Shown: positions 54,293-63,285 of the stretch, piece after piece
Layout: every line of letters starts with the position of its first letter
How positions within the stretch are numbered: position 1 is the stretch's first letter
NCBI GenBank assembly: GCA_017479385.1
Contig: JAFVCE010000013.1
Coordinates: 152,526-216,525, forward strand
Direction: 5' to 3'
Length of the DNA: 64,000 bases
From: Bacteroidales bacterium
GTDB taxonomy: Bacteria; Bacteroidota; Bacteroidia; Bacteroidales; P3
Program-made: the position numbers and the translations under genes
The notes under the pieces: generated by a model
What the model saw: only the letters and a program-made list of their open reading frames with translations
Told to the model about the DNA's origin: nothing
The model's database searches: none

Positions 54293-56116
54293 TCAGTTAT
54301 CGCGGAAGCGGATGTCTTTGACGTTGAGTTGCATCTCGGTGCGCCCGTTCCAGAAGTTTTCTTCGAGCTGAAAGCAGAGGTCGAATATCTGGCGCTTGAT
54401 TTGCGGATATTGGTAGGCCTGTTGGAATGCAATGGCAGGGTAGGGGTGATGATTGGCATCGAGAGATATTGCATTGAATTTTAGGTGTTTTTGGCCTACG
54501 ATGCGGGCATAGCCGGTGTCGACAATGCGGCGGCTGACGAATACAGGCACGTTGTTGTCGGGCCCAAATGGTGCAAACTGCTTCAGTATGCGTAGGAATT
54601 TGGGTGTGACGTCTCTGGCGAGGTCTATCTCGGCGTCGATTTCGATTTCGGGCACCATGTCGCCTTGAGGCATATCGCGCGCCACCAGTTGCTCGAAACG
54701 CTCGGTGAAGGCCTCGAAGTTTTCGGGGCGGAGCGACACGCCGGCAGCGCACTTGTGTCCGCCAAAGTGTTCGAGCAGGTCGGCACATTGCTCGAGGGCG
54801 GTGTGGACGTCGAACTCCTTGATAGAGCGGGCCGAGCCGGTGTAGAGGTCGTCGGCCGAGCGGGTAAAGATGATGGTAGGTTTGTAGTAGGTCTCGACCA
54901 ATCGCGAGGCCACAATGCCAACCACTCCCTTGTGCCAGTCGGCGTCGAAGAGGACTATCGAGTGCCGCGAGGCGAGCTTGGGGTCGGTGTCGATTCGTCG
55001 CTTTGCCTCGTCGGTAGCGGTCTGGTCAAGGTCTTTGCGTTGAAGGTTGTAGTTGTTAATCTCTTCGGCCAGCAGGCCGGCAATCTTCTCGTCGTCGGTG
55101 AGCATGAGCCTGACCGAATCGAAGGCGCTGCGAATGCGACCCGCGGCATTAATGCGCGGCCCGACAAGGAACACGAGGTCGCTGATTGTGAGTTCTTTGA
55201 CAAAGTATGATTGCCCCTCGGCGCGGTCGCTCTCGTCGCGCGGTTCCACGTTGCCGTAGTGCAGAATGGCTTCTATGCCCGGTCTCGGGCGGGTGTTGAG
55301 CACCTTGAGGCCGAACGAAGCCAGCACTCGGTTTTCGCCAGTGAGGGGGACGATGTCGGACGCGATGCTTACCGCCACGAGGTCGAGGTATTTGAGCAGC
55401 TTCAGCTTCAGCGCTTCGTGGCGCTTGCGAGCCTCGTCTGAAAGGCTGTCGGGACAGTCGCAGAGGCGCACTCCGGCTCGCTGCTCGAGGTGGGCTTCGA
55501 CAATCTTGAAGCCAATGCCGCAGCCCGAAAGTTCCTTGTAGGGGTAGGGGCAATCCTCGCGTTTGGGGTCGAGCACGGCCACGGCGCGCGGAATTTCGTC
55601 GCCCGGCAGGTGGTGGTCGCCAATGATGAAGTCGATTCCGAGCTCGCGTGCATAGTCCACCTGCTCCACGGCCTTAATGCCGCAGTCGAGGGCTATGATG
55701 AGCTTGACCTCCGTCTCGTGGGCAAAGTCGATGCCTTTATACGAAATGCCGTAGCCTTCGCTGTCGCGGTCGGGGATGTAGAAGTTGATGTTCGAGTTGA
55801 GTTCTTGCAGGTATGAGTATACCAAGGCTACTGCCGACGTGCCGTCGACGTCGTAGTCGCCATAGACCATGATTCGCTCGTGCCGTTTCACAGCTGCGTT
55901 TATGCGCTCGAGGGCCGCTGGCATATCCTTCATGAGTATTGGGTCGTGCAGGTGCTCCAGGCTGGGGCGGAAGAAAGCGCGTGCTTCTTCGAATGTGGTT
56001 ACGCCACGTTGAACCAGCAGTGTGGCTATAATTCGGTCGACCCCGAGTGCTTGCGATAAGTTGTTAACGTCCTCTATATCATAGTCTTTCCTAAATATCC
56101 AACGTTTTTCTTTCAT
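54293..56116 (-). CDS. recJ: Single-stranded-DNA-specific exonuclease RecJ
   Basis: RecJ degrades single-stranded DNA 5' to 3' in recombination and mismatch repair. Of 607 residues, the DHH motifs appear as YGDYDVDGTSAVALVYSYL, ALDCGIKAVEQVDYA and IIGDHHLPGDEIP. VGPRINAAGRIRSAFDSV is the conserved middle motif, and SRHSIVLFDADWHKGVVGIVASRL begins the DHHA1 part with GGHKCAAGVSL. A TAAAGTTA element at 56130, a variant of the -7 box, lies only 13 bases before the start. Length is at the upper end of normal. Confidence 0.96.
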   Translation of the reverse strand: MKEKRWIFRKDYDIEDVNNLSQALGVDRIIATLLVQRGVTTFEEARAFFRPSLEHLHDPILMKDMPAALERINAAVKRHERIMVYGDYDVDGTSAVALVYSYLQELNSNINFYIPDRDSEGYGISYKGIDFAHETEVKLIIALDCGIKAVEQVDYARELGIDFIIGDHHLPGDEIPRAVAVLDPKREDCPYPYKELSGCGIGFKIVEAHLEQRAGVRLCDCPDSLSDEARKRHEALKLKLLKYLDLVAVSIASDIVPLTGENRVLASFGLKVLNTRPRPGIEAILHYGNVEPRDESDRAEGQSYFVKELTISDLVFLVGPRINAAGRIRSAFDSVRLMLTDDEKIAGLLAEEINNYNLQRKDLDQTATDEAKRRIDTDPKLASRHSIVLFDADWHKGVVGIVASRLVETYYKPTIIFTRSADDLYTGSARSIKEFDVHTALEQCADLLEHFGGHKCAAGVSLRPENFEAFTERFEQLVARDMPQGDMVPEIEIDAEIDLARDVTPKFLRILKQFAPFGPDNNVPVFVSRRIVDTGYARIVGQKHLKFNAISLDANHHPYPAIAFQQAYQYPQIKRQIFDLCFQLEENFWNGRTEMQLNVKDIRFRDN

Positions 56117-56284
56117 TATTTTCTGGCCGTAAAGTTACGACTTTTTTTTGAAATGGTGAAAGTTTTTTCGAAATTTTTTTTTCGTGGAGCCGAATTAGCC
56201 ACTGGTTTGCTTGCAGCCAGATGGCGTTTTTGGGAGGTGGGTTAGGGGTGTGGTCGAGGTGTGGTCGAGGGGCGGTCGATGTCT

Positions 56285-56340
56285 ACCCGATGTTAATACG
56301 ACCTCAATACGACCTTAACCCCTCTATAGGGTTGATTTTC
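56285..56340 (-). repeat. Interspersed intergenic repeat, copy 6
   Basis: On the minus strand TAGAGGGGTTAAGGTCGTAT, then TGAGGTCGTATTAACATCGG. It combines the GAGGTCG step of copies 3-5 and 7 with the ATTAACATCG tail of copies 1 and 2. It lies about 40 bases beyond the ABC permease stop. Confidence 0.85.
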
Positions 56341-56377
56341 AGTGTTTTATGCAAACACTTGATTTTCAGCAGGTTGG

Positions 56378-57658
56378 TTATTTTTTGCCGCCCACAAGGT
56401 TCTTGCGGTAGGCAGTGGCGGCCACGAGGGTGAGGCCGATGCCGGTGGCGGTTAGGAGTAGCAGGCTGAGGCCGACCTGCCACAGCGGTATCCCGAATGG
56501 AAGGCGCATGAGCATGGCGGCCGGTGCCGTGGGTGGGAAGAGCGAGAGCGCCACGGCGAGTGCGCCTTTGGGCTGGGCGGCCAGGAGCGGAGCCATGAGC
56601 AGTGTGGCTACGAGGGGGATGACCATAATGGTGTGCCAGGTCGAGGCTTGCGAACTGTCTGACTGCGAGGCGGCAATGGCGGCGCTGGCAGCGGCGTAGG
56701 CTGTGTAGCCCAGCAGGGTGAAGAGTAGCAGCATGGCAGCCAGCAGTGGGAAGTCGATAGCGGCCAAGCTTTGCAGCAACTCTTGGGTTGGGGTGGCGGG
56801 GACGGCGTTGTCGAGTTGGGCCACGGCTTCGGCACCTTTGGTGTTGAGAATGGGTACCGCGGCTTGGGCTTGGGCCATACGGTCGGCTCCGAGGGCGCTT
56901 GTGGCCACAATGCCGCCGGTGGCGAGGGTGGTGGCGAGGGCAAATTGGAGCAGTCCGGCCAGCCCTATGCCGGCCATTTTGCCTACCAGCAGTTGGCGGC
57001 AGTTGGTCGAGGCCACCATTATCTCGGCAATGCGGCTGTGGCGCTCTTCGGCCACGCCACGCAGCACGGCGCCGCTGAGCAGCAGCACAGCCAGCACGGC
57101 CAGTGCGGCCAGTGTTGTGCCGACCGCGGTGCGCACGGCAAGGTGGGCTTCGCGACCGCTCTCTATGTCTTGGGTGCGCAGCTGTATGTGGGTCGACATG
57201 AGCATGTGGTAGTCGTCGGCCGAGATGTCGTAGGCGTCGAGCAGAATGTTGCTGCGCAGTATGTTTTGCAACTGGTTGGCCACGGCTGCTTGGAGGGCGG
57301 CCGTTGGGGGTGTGGTGCGGTAGAGCAAGACAGCGTCGCGAGGGATGGCTACGTCGCGTGCTGGTATGTAGATAATGGCCACAATGTCGCGGCCCGAACC
57401 GAGTTGGCGTCTGGCGCTTTCGAGCGAGCCTACGTCGCGGTAGGCAGTGCGCTCGGTCGATACAAACGAGTGGTCGAAGAGCCCCGTTTCGTCGACCACG
57501 AGCACCGTTTGCTGGCGTTGGCTGCGGTCGGTCATGACGAAGGGCAGGGCGTAGAGTGCCACGACGAGCAGTGCGGCCGCTGCAGGCACTATCCAGAAAG
57601 CGGGGCGGCGCAGGCGGGTGCGCACTTCGCGGCATATGATGATGGGTGTGTGGTTCAT
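56378..57658 (-). CDS. ABC-2 type transporter permease
   Basis: A 426-residue membrane protein with one N-terminal helix (FWIVPAAAALLVVALYALPFV), a periplasmic domain of about 150 residues, then five helices. Layout and GVAEERHSRIAEIMVAS (a conserved cytoplasmic motif, 'EER..r..E.l') match NatB-type ABC exporters. The start MNHTPIIICREV at 57658 overlaps the ATPase gene by four bases (ATGA), so the two form one transporter. The exported substrate is unknown; NatB-like exporters in other bacteria move sodium or peptides. Confidence 0.9.
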   Translation of the reverse strand: MNHTPIIICREVRTRLRRPAFWIVPAAAALLVVALYALPFVMTDRSQRQQTVLVVDETGLFDHSFVSTERTAYRDVGSLESARRQLGSGRDIVAIIYIPARDVAIPRDAVLLYRTTPPTAALQAAVANQLQNILRSNILLDAYDISADDYHMLMSTHIQLRTQDIESGREAHLAVRTAVGTTLAALAVLAVLLLSGAVLRGVAEERHSRIAEIMVASTNCRQLLVGKMAGIGLAGLLQFALATTLATGGIVATSALGADRMAQAQAAVPILNTKGAEAVAQLDNAVPATPTQELLQSLAAIDFPLLAAMLLLFTLLGYTAYAAASAAIAASQSDSSQASTWHTIMVIPLVATLLMAPLLAAQPKGALAVALSLFPPTAPAAMLMRLPFGIPLWQVGLSLLLLTATGIGLTLVAATAYRKNLVGGKK

Positions 57659-58377
57659 GGTTGCGGCTGGGGTTGTTGGGTGGCGAGGTGTTGCATCAGT
57701 TTTTGGGCGAGTGGTGTGTGGCCGTCGTCGAGGCTGCTTACCGTTCCGCTGAGGGCCACGTGGGCGTTGGCCAGCAGTGTGAGCGAGTGGCAAAGTTCGC
57801 CAATGCTGCCTATGTTGTGGGTAGAGAGCAGTATGGCGGTGCCGTGGTTGGCGAGGTTGCGCAGTTGCTGCTTGAGCGTTTCGGCGGCAATGATGTCGAA
57901 TCCGCTAAAAGGTTCGTCGAGAATGAGCAGTTGGGGGTTGTGTACTATGGCGACGGCAAATTGTACCATTTGCTGCATACCTTTCGAGAGCTGTCCGGCC
58001 GGCCGGTCCCACCAGTCGGCTGCGCCGAGGCTGGCCAGCAGTGGGCGCAGGGCTTGTTCGGCTTGTTGGCGCTCCATGCCGCGCAGTCGGGCAAAGAATA
58101 CGGCTTGTTCGCCCACCTTCATGCGGCGGTAGAGGCCACGCTCTTCGGGCAGGTAGCCCATGATTGGTGTGTGTTGTGGGCCGAGGGGTTGGCCGTTTAT
58201 GAGCACCTGGCCGCTGTCTGGCTCCACAATGCGGTTCACTATGCGCAGCAATGTGGTTTTGCCGGCTCCGTTGGTGCCTATCAGACCGTGGATTTGGCCG
58301 GGCTCGACCGTGAGGCTCACGTCGCGGAGCACGGTGTGGCCGTCGAAGGTTTTGCTTATGTTTTCGATGCGGAGCAT
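57655..58377 (-). CDS. ABC transporter ATP-binding protein
   Basis: A 240-residue ATPase with Walker A (GLIGTNGAGKTTLLR), the Q-loop region MGYLPEERGLY, a signature LSKGMQQ instead of LSGGQ (common in NatA-type exporters), Walker B LLILDEPFSGFD and the switch His in LSTHNI. It energises the overlapping permease. It starts 25 bases behind the BatA-like gene. Confidence 0.95.
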   Translation of the reverse strand: MLRIENISKTFDGHTVLRDVSLTVEPGQIHGLIGTNGAGKTTLLRIVNRIVEPDSGQVLINGQPLGPQHTPIMGYLPEERGLYRRMKVGEQAVFFARLRGMERQQAEQALRPLLASLGAADWWDRPAGQLSKGMQQMVQFAVAIVHNPQLLILDEPFSGFDIIAAETLKQQLRNLANHGTAILLSTHNIGSIGELCHSLTLLANAHVALSGTVSSLDDGHTPLAQKLMQHLATQQPQPQP

Positions 58378-58402
58378 GGGTCGTGGCGCTTTTTTTTGAG
58401 AT

Positions 58403-60436
58403 TTATAATTTTATGAGAGCAATTTCTGTGCCAATCATGGCCAGTGTCAGTATCACGAAGAGCATCCATAGCTGTCGGCCTCCGGTGCGTTGTGCAATCT
58501 GGTCGGTTAGCGGTCGCTCGGGGTTGTCGGCCACGGTGTAGTTGTCGAGGCCGGCGTTTGTTAGGCGTGTTGCAATCTCGTTCTTGGGCACAAAAGTGAG
58601 GCGCGATTCGCGGCGGTCGTAGTTGAACGAGATGGCCTCCGACGAGCCCGAGGGTTGGCTAAGGTGGTAGTTGCCAGCGCGTTCGGGTCGGCCGTGGGTG
58701 AGCATGGCTGTGTGGTTGCCCATGCGGCGCAGGTCGGGTACGATGTCGGTCTGTCCGTCGTCCGAGGTGAGGTGCGGCACGTAGCCGTCGGGGTAGTCGC
58801 TGCCCAGCGCTATCGGGTCGGTTTGGCCAGCAATGTAGTAGGGTTGGCGCAGGTTGCGGCTGTAGAGGGCCATGTTGAGTAGCGTCGGCACAAAGAGGGC
58901 CTGCTCGGCAAAGTCGCAGTAGGTTGGCTCGAGGGGCGTGGTCAGCAGGTAGAGGGTGCCTTCGCCACATGGTGTGAGGCTCAGCAGGTCGGAGCCGTCG
59001 GCCAGGCTTATCACCTGTTGGCGCACGGTTTGGGCCGTGGTCTCGAGCGCGAAGTGGGCGTTGGTGGTTGGTAGTTCCATCTCGTCGTTGCGGCCACTGA
59101 ACACGTTGCGGTAAAGTTTGCTGCCGAGGTCGATGGTGGTGGCTTTGAGTTTGCGCCGCTCGAAGGCGCGTAGCAGTGGCGACGAAAACTGTGCCAAAAA
59201 GTTGTTGTATGACAAAATGTCAGCCTCGGCAGGCGGTATGACAAGCAGCGAGCCCCCGTTGTTGACAAAAGTGTGGAGCGTCTGTGCCAAACCAGAACTA
59301 ACCGCTGTCAGCCCGTTGAGCACGACAAAGGTGCTGCTTCCCAGTTGCGAATAGTCTATGTTGGCCACCGTGGTTTGGGTGCAGGCAATGGCCGAGTCGT
59401 AGGCGTAGAGGCGCGTCAGGTAGCTGTTTGTCTGCCCACCGTTGACGATTGTCATCTCGGTTCGGCCCGTCACGTTGAGAGAGAAGTAGAGGCGGTCGTC
59501 GAACGTCACGGGGTAGTCGGTCAACTCCACAAAGCAGTCTTGCGGCCCGTCGGCATCAATAACAAAGCGTAGCGCTACGGTTGCGTGCGAGCCAGCGGCC
59601 ACGTCGGTGGTCGCAATGGCGCGTTCGCGTCCGGCTACATAGAGCCTCACGGCGGTTTTCTCGGCATCGTGGTTGCCAGTGTTGCGAATGGTGGCTTCGG
59701 CCTCAACGGTCGCTCCACGAACAAACGAGGGGGCGTTGAGGCGCAGGGTGTCTATAAAAAGGTTGGCTGTGGCCTCGGCAGCAAGAGGCACGAGTGTGGC
59801 CTCGATGGTCGAATCGTGTGGCAGTTGCTCGAGGTCGGCGGTGCTTTGCTGGAAGTCGCCCACGATGTACAGGTGGCGGTTGGGCGCTGGCGACGAGTTG
59901 AGAAATTCGGCCTGCCGTTTTGCTGCCAGGCTGAGGCTCAAGGTGTTGGGCGACTCGTCGAGGTCGGCTACGGCGTTGAGCAGCTCGTCGCGGTCGAGCC
60001 AGCGAAATTGGTGGCCGCTCATGTCGCCCGTCATGAGTTGGAACTGAGTTTCTGGACCGTAGGCGGCGGCAATCTCGCCCACCTTGCGGCGAGCTTCGGT
60101 CAGCAGGCTACCTTCGGTGCCGGCATTCTCCATGCTGAACGAGTTGTCTACGAATATGCTCACCGCCGTCGAGCCGTTTTGCAGGTTGGCTCCTCTGGTG
60201 GGCAGCGTGGGTCGGGCAAAAGCCAAAACGAGGAAGACTATGGCCAGTATGCGTGCGGCCAGTATGAGCAGTTGGCGCAGGTTGGAGCGGCGGCGAGTCT
60301 CGTTGTGCATAGCCGTCAGGTGGTCGACGTTGCTGAACATCACTTTGCGGTAGCGTCTGAAGTTGAAGAGGTGCACCGCTATCGGTATGGCCACCGCTAT
60401 GAGGCCTATGAGCATCAGTGGGTTGGCGAATATCAT
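58403..60436 (-). CDS. BatA-domain membrane protein with VWA-like region
   Basis: The start MIFANPLMLIGLIAVAIP at 60436 gives 677 residues. The N-terminal 90 residues are a BatA (aerotolerance regulator N-terminal) domain with two membrane segments (LIGLIAVAIPIAVHLFNFRR; LLILAARILAIVFLVLAFARP). Next comes a von Willebrand A-like part with SIFVDNSFSMENAG, a DxSxS-type metal site. The long C-terminal part has beta-rich domains and ends in a membrane helix (LWMLFVILTLAMIGTEIALI). Such proteins are common in Bacteroidota; their job is not settled. It overlaps nth by four bases. Confidence 0.9.
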   Translation of the reverse strand: MIFANPLMLIGLIAVAIPIAVHLFNFRRYRKVMFSNVDHLTAMHNETRRRSNLRQLLILAARILAIVFLVLAFARPTLPTRGANLQNGSTAVSIFVDNSFSMENAGTEGSLLTEARRKVGEIAAAYGPETQFQLMTGDMSGHQFRWLDRDELLNAVADLDESPNTLSLSLAAKRQAEFLNSSPAPNRHLYIVGDFQQSTADLEQLPHDSTIEATLVPLAAEATANLFIDTLRLNAPSFVRGATVEAEATIRNTGNHDAEKTAVRLYVAGRERAIATTDVAAGSHATVALRFVIDADGPQDCFVELTDYPVTFDDRLYFSLNVTGRTEMTIVNGGQTNSYLTRLYAYDSAIACTQTTVANIDYSQLGSSTFVVLNGLTAVSSGLAQTLHTFVNNGGSLLVIPPAEADILSYNNFLAQFSSPLLRAFERRKLKATTIDLGSKLYRNVFSGRNDEMELPTTNAHFALETTAQTVRQQVISLADGSDLLSLTPCGEGTLYLLTTPLEPTYCDFAEQALFVPTLLNMALYSRNLRQPYYIAGQTDPIALGSDYPDGYVPHLTSDDGQTDIVPDLRRMGNHTAMLTHGRPERAGNYHLSQPSGSSEAISFNYDRRESRLTFVPKNEIATRLTNAGLDNYTVADNPERPLTDQIAQRTGGRQLWMLFVILTLAMIGTEIALIKL

Positions 60437-61080
60437 GCTTGTTTGGTTTTGGATTGGTAATATTTGCAGTATGGGGTCAGTCCACACTCGTTGCATTTTG
60501 GTTTTCGGGCTTGGCAAACGTAGCGCCCGTGCAGTATGAGCCAGTGGTGGGCCAGTGGTATCTTGTCGGCAGGTATGTGTTTGGTCAGGGTGAGCTCGGT
60601 TTGTAGTGGGGTGCGGCTGCGGTTGGTGAGGCCTATGCGGTTCGACACGCGAAAGACGTGGGTGTCGACCGCCATGGCTGGTCTGTTCCACACTACAGCC
60701 TGCATAACGTTGGCCGTTTTGCGGCCCACGCCTGGCAGGGTTACGAGTTCGTCGAGAGTGTCGGGCACCTGGCCGCCGTAGGCGGCTACAAGGCGTTGCG
60801 CTGTCCCCACAAGGTGCTTGCTCTTGCTGTTGGGGTAGGAAACTGATTTGATGTATTGAAAGACCTCGTCAGTGGTGGCTTGGGCCATCGTTTCGGCGTC
60901 GGGGTAGGCTTCGAATAGGGCTGGGGTGACGAGGTTGACTCGCCGGTCGGTGCACTGGGCCGAGAGGATGACGGCCACCAGCAACTGGAATGGCGAGTCG
61001 TAGTGCAACTCGGTTTGGGCCACGGGGCGTTCGCGTTCGAACCAGGCTATAACGTTCTCGTATCGCTCTTTCTGGGTCAT
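60433..61080 (-). CDS. nth: Endonuclease III (DNA glycosylase/AP lyase)
   Basis: A 215-residue base-excision-repair enzyme. The helix-hairpin-helix is LPGVGRKTANVM, the catalytic Lys is in LSAQCTDRRVN (Asp later in AVDTHVFRVSNRIGL), and the 4Fe-4S cluster is C-x6-C-x2-C-x5-C in RYVCQARKPKCNECGLTPYC. ATG at 61080 overlaps the preceding EEP-family gene by four bases, and the stop overlaps the BatA-like gene by four, so all three are coupled. Confidence 0.96.
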   Translation of the reverse strand: MTQKERYENVIAWFERERPVAQTELHYDSPFQLLVAVILSAQCTDRRVNLVTPALFEAYPDAETMAQATTDEVFQYIKSVSYPNSKSKHLVGTAQRLVAAYGGQVPDTLDELVTLPGVGRKTANVMQAVVWNRPAMAVDTHVFRVSNRIGLTNRSRTPLQTELTLTKHIPADKIPLAHHWLILHGRYVCQARKPKCNECGLTPYCKYYQSKTKQA

Positions 61081-62156
61081 TGGTCGTTGGGTATTATTTG
61101 CAGCGCGGCTATCACGGCGTGGTGGTCGCTCACCGACGAGCGTAGGCGCCGATGGGCTATGCAGCGCAGCTGCGACGAATGGAACACATAGTCGATTCTG
61201 AATGCCGGCAGGTCTTTGCCGCAGTAGGTAGTGCCAAACCACGAGCCGCACTGGGTGAAGCTGTCGCGCAGTTGGTCGCTCACTTGGTGGTAGAGGTACG
61301 AGGAGGGTATGTCGTTCATGTCGCCCACCATGATGAGCGGCACCGAGGCAGCTTCGACTATGGGACGAAGTTCGTCTTGCCACTCTTTTTCGTGTTTAGT
61401 GATGGTGTGGGTGAGTTTGGCAATGGTTTGGGTGGCAGTGCTGTCGAGGTCGCCATGGGCCATGCGGTCAATCTCCTCGCGGTCGCTATTGTCGAGGCCA
61501 TACGACTCCATGTGTATGCACACCACGCGCACCGTGTGGCCGTGGTTGTCGATGTCGGCATAGAATTTAGATTGGCGGTCGATTTGGCGCACATAGTCTA
61601 TCGGCAGCCGCGAGAAGAGCACCGTGCCGTAGGGCTCGCCCGCGCGCGAAGTTCGGGCGCTGTAGTGCTCGGTGTAGCCCATATAGCGCAGGCTGTCTGT
61701 AACGGCCACCCCTTTGACGGCGCCATACTCTTGCAGGCAGATGATGTCGGGACCGTTCTGTTCGACCATGGAGAGGAATTCGCGCGCTTTGTCGGCCGAC
61801 GGCGAGGCTTGGTCGTCGACGCCGCGAAACTGGTGGGTGTTGAAAGTCAAAATGGTCACAACATCGTCGGCCGGTGGCGGCATTTGCGATTTGCCACCAA
61901 CCTGTATGTATACAGGTATCATCGCCCACCGTAGGGCTATGGCCACCGCCGAGATGAGGAATTCCCACCGGCGACAGAACATCCAGATTAGCGAAAAAAG
62001 CACGTTGGCCGCCAGCAGAGGCAGGTAGCCAAAGGCCATCAACGAGGGCCAGACGCTACGCGAGGGGGCTACCCATCCCGCTATGGTGGTGAGCAGGAAG
62101 GCTATGACTATCAGCAGGTTGAGGCAGACGGCTATTATGCGTACAAATTTTTTCAC
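61077..62156 (-). CDS. Endonuclease/exonuclease/phosphatase family membrane protein
   Basis: A 359-residue protein starting with GTG at 62156. The N-terminal 90 residues hold three membrane segments (IIAVCLNLLIVIAFLLTTIAG and two more). The catalytic domain follows (TILTFNTHQF, ICLQEYG, VCIHMESYGLDN, MVGDMNDIPSS, then SDHHAVIAAL), covering the main metal and phosphate ligands of the EEP superfamily. Its substrate cannot be told; it could act on nucleic acid, phospholipid or inositol phosphates outside the membrane. It leads the five-gene run ending with the ABC permease. The -7 box touches the start codon. Confidence 0.88.
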   Translation of the reverse strand: MKKFVRIIAVCLNLLIVIAFLLTTIAGWVAPSRSVWPSLMAFGYLPLLAANVLFSLIWMFCRRWEFLISAVAIALRWAMIPVYIQVGGKSQMPPPADDVVTILTFNTHQFRGVDDQASPSADKAREFLSMVEQNGPDIICLQEYGAVKGVAVTDSLRYMGYTEHYSARTSRAGEPYGTVLFSRLPIDYVRQIDRQSKFYADIDNHGHTVRVVCIHMESYGLDNSDREEIDRMAHGDLDSTATQTIAKLTHTITKHEKEWQDELRPIVEAASVPLIMVGDMNDIPSSYLYHQVSDQLRDSFTQCGSWFGTTYCGKDLPAFRIDYVFHSSQLRCIAHRRLRSSVSDHHAVIAALQIIPNDQ

Positions 62157-62160
62157 GCTG

Positions 62161-62168
62161 CAAAGTTA
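62161..62168 (-). promoter_or_regulatory. -7 element of the EEP/nth/batA/ABC operon
   Basis: CAAAGTTA on the plus strand reads TAACTTTG on the minus strand, ending only 5 bases before the GTG start. The predicted transcript would be leaderless. Confidence 0.6.
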
Positions 62169-62278
62169 CACAAATTTCTCGACATACGGTGTGGAAAGCG
62201 CGTTTTTTTTGTTCGGTTCGTGCCACACTTGGCCAGTATGGGGGCGAAAAGGGCTTTGGCTCGAGTTGCAAATGGCTG

Positions 62279-62330
62279 AATATCAAGCCTTGTTCGACCT
62301 CAATACGACCCTAACCCCTCTTTGACCCGA
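62279..62330 (-). repeat. Interspersed intergenic repeat, copy 7
   Basis: On the minus strand TCGGGTCAAAGAGGGGTTAG, then GGTCGTATTGAGGTCGAACA and AGGCTTGATAT, downstream of the SDR gene in the same direction. Confidence 0.85.
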
Positions 62331-62447
62331 GCGAAGCGCGGGCTAACTGTTGAAAATCAAAGAATTATAAGGACGGAAAATTGAACGTCGATGATTTTAT
62401 GTCCGGCGTGCGCGCCGCAGGGTGTCAGCGAGCCTTTGGCTATCGTT

Positions 62448-63281
62448 TTAGTGTGTTGCTTTCAGATATTGCAGGTCGCCGTACCAGTAGCTGGCGGTGC
62501 AGCCGCCATCGATGAGGAGGTCGGCACCGCTGATGAAGCAGCCGCGCGACGACATGAGGAACTCGGCCAGGTCGCCCACCTCGTCGGGCGTGCCTGCACG
62601 GCGTGCTGGCATACCCTCAATCATCTTCAGATAGCCGTCCTTGCGAGGTCCGTGCAGCTCGTCGTTGGCCAGTGGGGTGATGATGATGCCGGGCGAAATG
62701 CTGTTGATGGTGGCACCACGACGGCCCCAACGGGTGGCTTCGTACATCACGCGAAGCACGTTGCAGCGCTTGGAATACTGATAGGCCTTCAGTGTGTCGT
62801 CGATGGCGCGGAGGAATGGTAGTTCGAGCAGTTGCTCTACTGGGGTGGTGGCCAAAGCCGTGTTCTGCTCCTCGGGCAAGGCGGGCAGGCGGTGCCCGCT
62901 CTGCGAAGAGATAATGACGCACGAACCGCCTTCGGCAATGACCTTGCCAAACTCCTCGATGAGCACGCTTGTGCCGTATAGGTCGACGCGCAAAATCTCT
63001 GCCACGGGTGCCTGCGAGGGCGACACGCCGGCGGCATTCACCACGTGTTTCACGGCTCCCTGGCTGAGGGAATGCTCCACCAGGCGCAGTATGTCCTCTT
63101 TCGAACCGAGGTCGCACTTGATGGTGGAACACTCAAAACCTGCATCCTCCAGCGTCTTGGCGGCCCGCTCTGCATTCTCCTCACTATAGTCAGCCAGCAC
63201 GATATGCTTGCCTGCCGATACGCGGCGGATGATGGCCTGCCCTATACTGCCTGCTCCTACCAATACTGATACTTGTTTCAT
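62448..63281 (-). CDS. SDR family oxidoreductase
   Basis: A 277-residue short-chain dehydrogenase. The dinucleotide loop is VLVGAGSIGQAI, a GxGxxG variant of the usual TGxxxGIG. VVNAAGVSPS, the Ser in VIISSQSGHRLP, the catalytic YQYSK, and SPGIIITPLAND complete the fold, with a typical C-terminus FLMSSRGCFISGADLLIDGG. A longer insert (residues 130-165) before the Tyr is typical of a common SDR subgroup. It lies 4 bases behind the aldo/keto reductase gene and is co-transcribed with it; the substrate is unknown. Confidence 0.92.
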   Translation of the reverse strand: MKQVSVLVGAGSIGQAIIRRVSAGKHIVLADYSEENAERAAKTLEDAGFECSTIKCDLGSKEDILRLVEHSLSQGAVKHVVNAAGVSPSQAPVAEILRVDLYGTSVLIEEFGKVIAEGGSCVIISSQSGHRLPALPEEQNTALATTPVEQLLELPFLRAIDDTLKAYQYSKRCNVLRVMYEATRWGRRGATINSISPGIIITPLANDELHGPRKDGYLKMIEGMPARRAGTPDEVGDLAEFLMSSRGCFISGADLLIDGGCTASYWYGDLQYLKATH

Positions 63282-63285
63282 GGCA

